A DNA stretch of 64,000 nt from the NCBI RefSeq assembly GCF_900095865.1, contig NZ_FMIZ01000007.1, positions 620,001-684,000 on the forward strand, given 5' to 3'. The notes below the pieces were generated by a model. It saw only the letters and a program-made list of their open reading frames with translations. It did not search any database and was not told where the DNA came from. Shown here in pieces: positions 60,863-64,000 of this stretch; the stretch's first letter is position 1, and every line of letters starts with the position of its first letter. Source of the DNA: Massilioclostridium coli. Its GTDB lineage: Bacteria > Bacillota > Clostridia > Oscillospirales > Ruminococcaceae. The position numbers and the translations under genes are program-made.

Positions 60863-60891
60863 TTGTTTTTTGGAGAAAACTATGCTATACT
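60863..60891 (+). promoter_or_regulatory. Extended -10 promoter of a predicted small RNA
   Basis: TTGTTT (60863-60868) and TATACT (60886-60891) have a 17-bp spacer, with TGC just before the -10 element (extended -10). Confidence 0.65.
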
Positions 60892-60897
60892 AAAGAT

Positions 60898-61004
60898 GGT
60901 TCTAATAATAACCGATGTTATTGGAACCAAGAAGATGTTATCTTAAGTTTTTTATTTTTGGAGAAGAACAGCTTCCTAAGGGGAAAGGGGAGGCTGTTTT
61001 TCTC
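60898..61004 (+). ncRNA. Predicted small RNA with two hairpins
   Basis: Transcription from the upstream promoter would start near 60898 exactly at a hairpin, GGTTC..GTTATTGGAACC (60898-60928), and stop at a terminator with AACAGCTTCC/GGGAGGCTGTT and T-run (60967-61004). The result is a structured RNA of about 107 nt without a credible reading frame. No Rfam family is recognised by eye. Confidence 0.55.
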
Positions 61005-61279
61005 TTTGTCTATAAAAGGATATCTGCCCATGGTAAAACAAATTGGTTTGCATTTTCACTTATATTTTATTGGCTAACATGGAGCGGTCAAAGTTCATTT
61101 TTGCAAATTTGTGTATTATATACAAAAAATAATGGGAATCTTTTTCCATTATTTTGATGGAACCCCCTTGCATTCTTTCACAAAATATAGTAATATATAA
61201 ATGTGTTCGATATGATCTATATGTTTTTTAATACATGTTTTTTCGCAAGAAAACATGTAAGAGGAATCATTAATTTACA

Positions 61280-61327
61280 AAATAGCCAGCCCTTGATCGG
61301 TTTAAAAGGGCTGGCTATTTTTTTGTT
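61280..61327 (+). terminator. Strong intrinsic terminator
   Basis: A perfect 15-bp stem (61280-61294 with 61306-61320) is followed by T7. No protein gene precedes it closely; it may end a longer transcript that reads from the small-RNA promoter. Confidence 0.85.
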
Positions 61328-61333
61328 GATTAG

Positions 61334-61578
61334 GGAAATCACCGGCATAGCCAGTGGAGATGCCCCATAAAAAAGCTTTCGCTTCAAGTATCAAGCGAAG
61401 CGAGCTACTAACAAGCAATCTAGCAAGTTCATACAAGCTCGGAAAGAAGCATAAGTGCCCGTTTACGGGCGGCGGAACAGTAGATGCAAGAGAAAGAATG
61501 TTCAGTGCTTTAGATGCCCGCCAGTAAAATGCCCTTCTATGGCGTAATCAAGCCTCCAGCTTAGCCGGAGGTCATGAC
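61334..61578 (+). mobile_element. Short MITE-like element, copy 2 (IS200/IS605-type ends)
   Basis: The element starts at GGAAATCACCGGCATAGCC (hairpin 61340-61356) and ends with CCTCCAGCTTAGCCGGAGG followed by TCATGAC. Both ends match copy 1 at 41107-41328, but the interior differs. The segment 61455-61530 (TGCCCGTTTACGGGCGGCGG onward) has the look of an IS200/IS605 right-end noncoding RNA region. No tnpA or tnpB is present. The element lies directly behind the terminator at 61280-61327. Confidence 0.6.
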
Positions 61579-62047
61579 TATAAACTTCCCGACTATCCCT
61601 GCTGATCGGATGTTCAGTAAAGTGGGTACCGATGAAATGCGGGGATATATTTCTTTAACATTGGAGTAGAGTTTGAGTATATGCAGTAGAATATGGAACT
61701 TCATTTTGCTGGCTTCCGATTACACCAAAAAATAGGGAAGAAAGGAAATAAACGCCTAACTCAGCGTGATGTTCCCATACTTCCATCGAGCTGGGGGATT
61801 TTTATAGTGGGTTTCTGTTATCTGAATCATAAAAATACAGTTTAGAAAAGTGGGGATTCGCAGCAGTGATAGAACCTTTTCGGAAAAGCCATACCCATTA
61901 TATAAAAAGGAAGGAATCCTGAATCAAATAAAATCTGTTTTTTCAATATAAGAGCAGATCCTTTTCTAGAAAACAGAAAAATGAAATCAAGATGGAAATG
62001 GAGGGTTACCATTAAACTGCGTTGATTCCCAATCTTAACGAAAATGA
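61579..62047. other. Gene-free stretch after the MITE-like element
   Basis: About 470 bp. Only short, unlikely frames are seen on either strand, and no structured element is evident. Confidence 0.5.
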
Positions 62048-62091
62048 TTGACTTTTTAAGAAAGAATATTATAATAATATTGTAACAATAT
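62048..62091 (+). promoter_or_regulatory. Promoter with adjacent dyad for the last gene
   Basis: TTGACT (62048-62053) and TATAAT (62070-62075) have a 16-bp spacer. A palindrome ATATTGTAACAATAT (62077-62091) lies over the start site and could bind a repressor. Confidence 0.6.
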
Positions 62092-62159
62092 CGTCACAAA
62101 TATTAGGATATTTCATATTTTTGTTACAAAATATAAATCGTAAGGAGATGTTTATTCCA

Positions 62160-64000
62160 ATGAAAAAGGTTGTTTCTTTTTTGCTCATGGTGACTCTTTT
62201 CCTGTGGTCATTGCCGGTATTTAGCGTGTCTGCGTACACGATGCCGGATGTAGAAGTGGATACTATTCCCGCAATTGAAGAATATGAGCAGAGTCTTACC
62301 CCCTCTGTGTGGGTAGGCGGTGAAAAAATAAGCGTTGGCGATACTATCCGCTTTGCACAAGGAGGGTCCGCTACAATGACCCAAGTGGATGGCGTGTATA
62401 CTTTAACCTTGGACAACGCGAAAATTACCAGCGATATTTCCTTTACACCGGATGAAATTCTTAAAATGCTTGGCTTATCCAACCAAGAGGTTACAAAACA
62501 ATTTCAAGACAGTAATACAATTTCTTTTGGCTTATTGAGTAATATTCCATTACATATTGTGGTAAATGGGGATTGTTCGATTGTTGATGTGGATTATGCT
62601 TTGATGTTTGTCCCTGTTTTCCGCGGGAAAATGGTTTTTTCTGGAGATCATTTGACTCTTAGCGGCACAGAGTATTCTTTTTTGGGGTTAGACGATGGGT
62701 TGGCAGAATATGAGAGTATCCTTTTGGATTATCTTTGCAATGGTTCCGCACCAGAGGATTTCACAGAGGAAGAATATAACTGGGTGATGGAACAGTTTGA
62801 TAAGTTGTACGAAAAAATAGTAGGGCAGTATATGGGGGTAGAAATTGCTGATGGGATGCGCCTAACACTGGCTCCTACGAAACATGTGGAGAATGAAACA
62901 CGGATTACAGCAGTTTGCTATTTCCCTATCTATTTACATGGTGTTTTAGAAGGTAACTTGGATGATATAGAAAATAGTGGGTTTTATTTATTGTTGTCAC
63001 AGCTATATAACTATGGCACATTAGATATTAGAGGAAATCAACTAAATCCATGTTTTAACCGTATCAAAAATTTTGAAAACCATGGTACCGCAAATATTCT
63101 GATCAATGATACTTTATCTGTTTCAAATCTCCATCAGGTCGAGGGTGTCCTTTCTGTGGAAAGTGAATTGGTTGAAATTCGCCAAACAGCGACTTTTTCT
63201 GGTGGAAAAACCAATGTTGTGGGAAAATTACAAGCAGATAATCTTTCAATCACTGGTGGAGATTTAACTGTATTTGCACCAGGAGATACTGGTACTGCGT
63301 TAAATGCGATGAAAAAGTTTGATATGTCCGGCGGTACTGTAACCGCAACTGCTGCGGATTATGGCGTTTATGTTGGTAGTAGTTCGGATATGTATTCGGA
63401 ACCAGGCGATTATATGCACGTTTCCGGAGGCAGCCTTACTGCCACGGCAACAAATTCAATTGGTACTGGGGTATATGCGTTTTGTGGAGAAGATATTTCC
63501 ATTACCGGAGGCAATCATGTTTTCCGTGGTGGAAACGATTATTTTGGCGCGGTTAAGAAGGCGAGAGATGCAGCTGGATTCTCAGTAAATTGGGCAGACA
63601 GTGTGTTGTTGGAAAATGCTACAGTGGATATGGAGGGAGCAATAGGCTTTTCCAGTTCGCTTTCCCCTAAGGTGACTGTGGAAAAAGGTGCCAACATCAC
63701 TGCCCGTGGTATTATTTCCGGTATTTATGTATATTCTGGCGATTTATATTTAAATGGTGGTACAGTGGATGCTTCCTGTGTTGGAGAAGGGGAACATCGG
63801 GCGCCTATTTTGACCGATGACTATCGCTTTACGTCCAGCCCGGATGACCAGTCCTATGGATATATTCACTTAGCGGATTCCTTAACCAAAGTGGATGGCG
63901 CAAAAGGCACCACCATACAATCTTCGAACCTTATCATTGATGAAACCTCGTCCCGGTTTATGCAGTTTTTGGGGACAGAGCAAAGTTCTTTGACTTTGGA
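62160..64000 (+). CDS. Secreted beta-helix/carbohydrate-binding-like protein (3' end outside window)
   Basis: The frame opens at ATG 62160, 9 nt after AAGGAG, and stays open for 613 codons to the window edge. It has a signal peptide ('MKKVVSFLLMVTLFLWSLPV' up to about residue 29), an N-terminal region with 'VDTIPAIEEYEQSLTPSVWV', and from about residue 300 onward repeats such as 'LSITGGDLTVFA', 'FDMSGGTVTATAADYGVYVG', 'MHVSGGSLTATA' and 'LYLNGGTVDASCV'. This stepwise 'I.GG.(L/V)TA' rhythm is that of right-handed beta-helix carbohydrate-binding domains (Cthe_2159/DUF4353-like). It is probably a wall-associated glycan-binding protein; its C-terminus and anchor are not visible. Confidence 0.8.
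   Translation, partial: MKKVVSFLLMVTLFLWSLPVFSVSAYTMPDVEVDTIPAIEEYEQSLTPSVWVGGEKISVGDTIRFAQGGSATMTQVDGVYTLTLDNAKITSDISFTPDEILKMLGLSNQEVTKQFQDSNTISFGLLSNIPLHIVVNGDCSIVDVDYALMFVPVFRGKMVFSGDHLTLSGTEYSFLGLDDGLAEYESILLDYLCNGSAPEDFTEEEYNWVMEQFDKLYEKIVGQYMGVEIADGMRLTLAPTKHVENETRITAVCYFPIYLHGVLEGNLDDIENSGFYLLLSQLYNYGTLDIRGNQLNPCFNRIKNFENHGTANILINDTLSVSNLHQVEGVLSVESELVEIRQTATFSGGKTNVVGKLQADNLSITGGDLTVFAPGDTGTALNAMKKFDMSGGTVTATAADYGVYVGSSSDMYSEPGDYMHVSGGSLTATATNSIGTGVYAFCGEDISITGGNHVFRGGNDYFGAVKKARDAAGFSVNWADSVLLENATVDMEGAIGFSSSLSPKVTVEKGANITARGIISGIYVYSGDLYLNGGTVDASCVGEGEHRAPILTDDYRFTSSPDDQSYGYIHLADSLTKVDGAKGTTIQSSNLIIDETSSRFMQFLGTEQSSLTL

Noticed and set aside
60915-61157. 80-codon plus-strand frame
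   Set aside because: It overlaps the predicted small-RNA hairpin and terminator and has no ribosome-binding site.

Overview
The window looks like chromosomal DNA of a low-GC, spore-forming Gram-positive anaerobe of the class Clostridia, probably a gut Oscillospiraceae-type commensal. Three things point there: a sigG sporulation sigma factor, Clostridia-type housekeeping genes (glyA, rarA, rpsB, tsf, an aconitase), and a very large investment in secreted proteins carrying FIVAR, SLH, BspA-type leucine-rich repeat and cell-wall sorting modules. No rRNA, tRNA or CRISPR array was seen. The assignment rests on gene content only.

Region 1 (1-9.5 kb) is a surface glycoside-hydrolase locus: the 3' end of a GH106-like protein, a complete GH106-like alpha-L-rhamnosidase candidate, and an AraC-family regulator beside each. 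Decayed mobile DNA lies between and after them (IS200/IS605 tnpA fragment, serine-recombinase tail, frameshifted IS3 element). Region 2 (9.6-26.6 kb) is mostly core genome: PadR/DUF1048 and MarR/MATE pairs, an envelope glycosylation set (GT2, DUF2304, small EamA-type transporter), a MIF-type tautomerase, aconitase, glyA, rarA, an MBL hydrolase, an ArsC/Spx-like protein, sigG, and rpsB-tsf with a structured leader. Region 3 (27-49 kb) is the surface-protein island: a 2124-residue GH78 rhamnosidase with seven FIVAR repeats, an SLH-anchored subtilisin, an Ig-repeat/FIVAR protein, two paralogous LRR-SLH proteins and an SLH-ChW-C39 peptidase. A TetM-like GTPase fused to a NYN nuclease domain interrupts the island. 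Region 4 (49-64 kb) holds a lipase/HEAT/lipoprotein gene run, a Nudix hydrolase, a thioredoxin-reductase-like flavoprotein without its CxxC, two XRE regulators divergent from a 51-residue gene, a DUF4160/DUF2442 pair, flavodoxin/MarR, cysteine-rich proteins, a long noncoding stretch with a predicted small RNA and a MITE-like element, and the start of another secreted protein that runs off the end.

How the parts may work together: the two rhamnosidase families and their AraC regulators suggest breakdown of rhamnose-containing plant or host glycans at the cell surface. The GH proteins end in unusual xxTGD wall-sorting signals, while the protease, LRR and C39 proteins use SLH repeats, so two anchoring routes are used side by side. 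The observations most worth following are the GTPase-NYN fusion (a possible one-piece ribosome-directed mRNA cleavage factor), two predicted small RNAs with complete promoter/terminator signals, and two short mobile elements that each sit immediately behind an intrinsic terminator.
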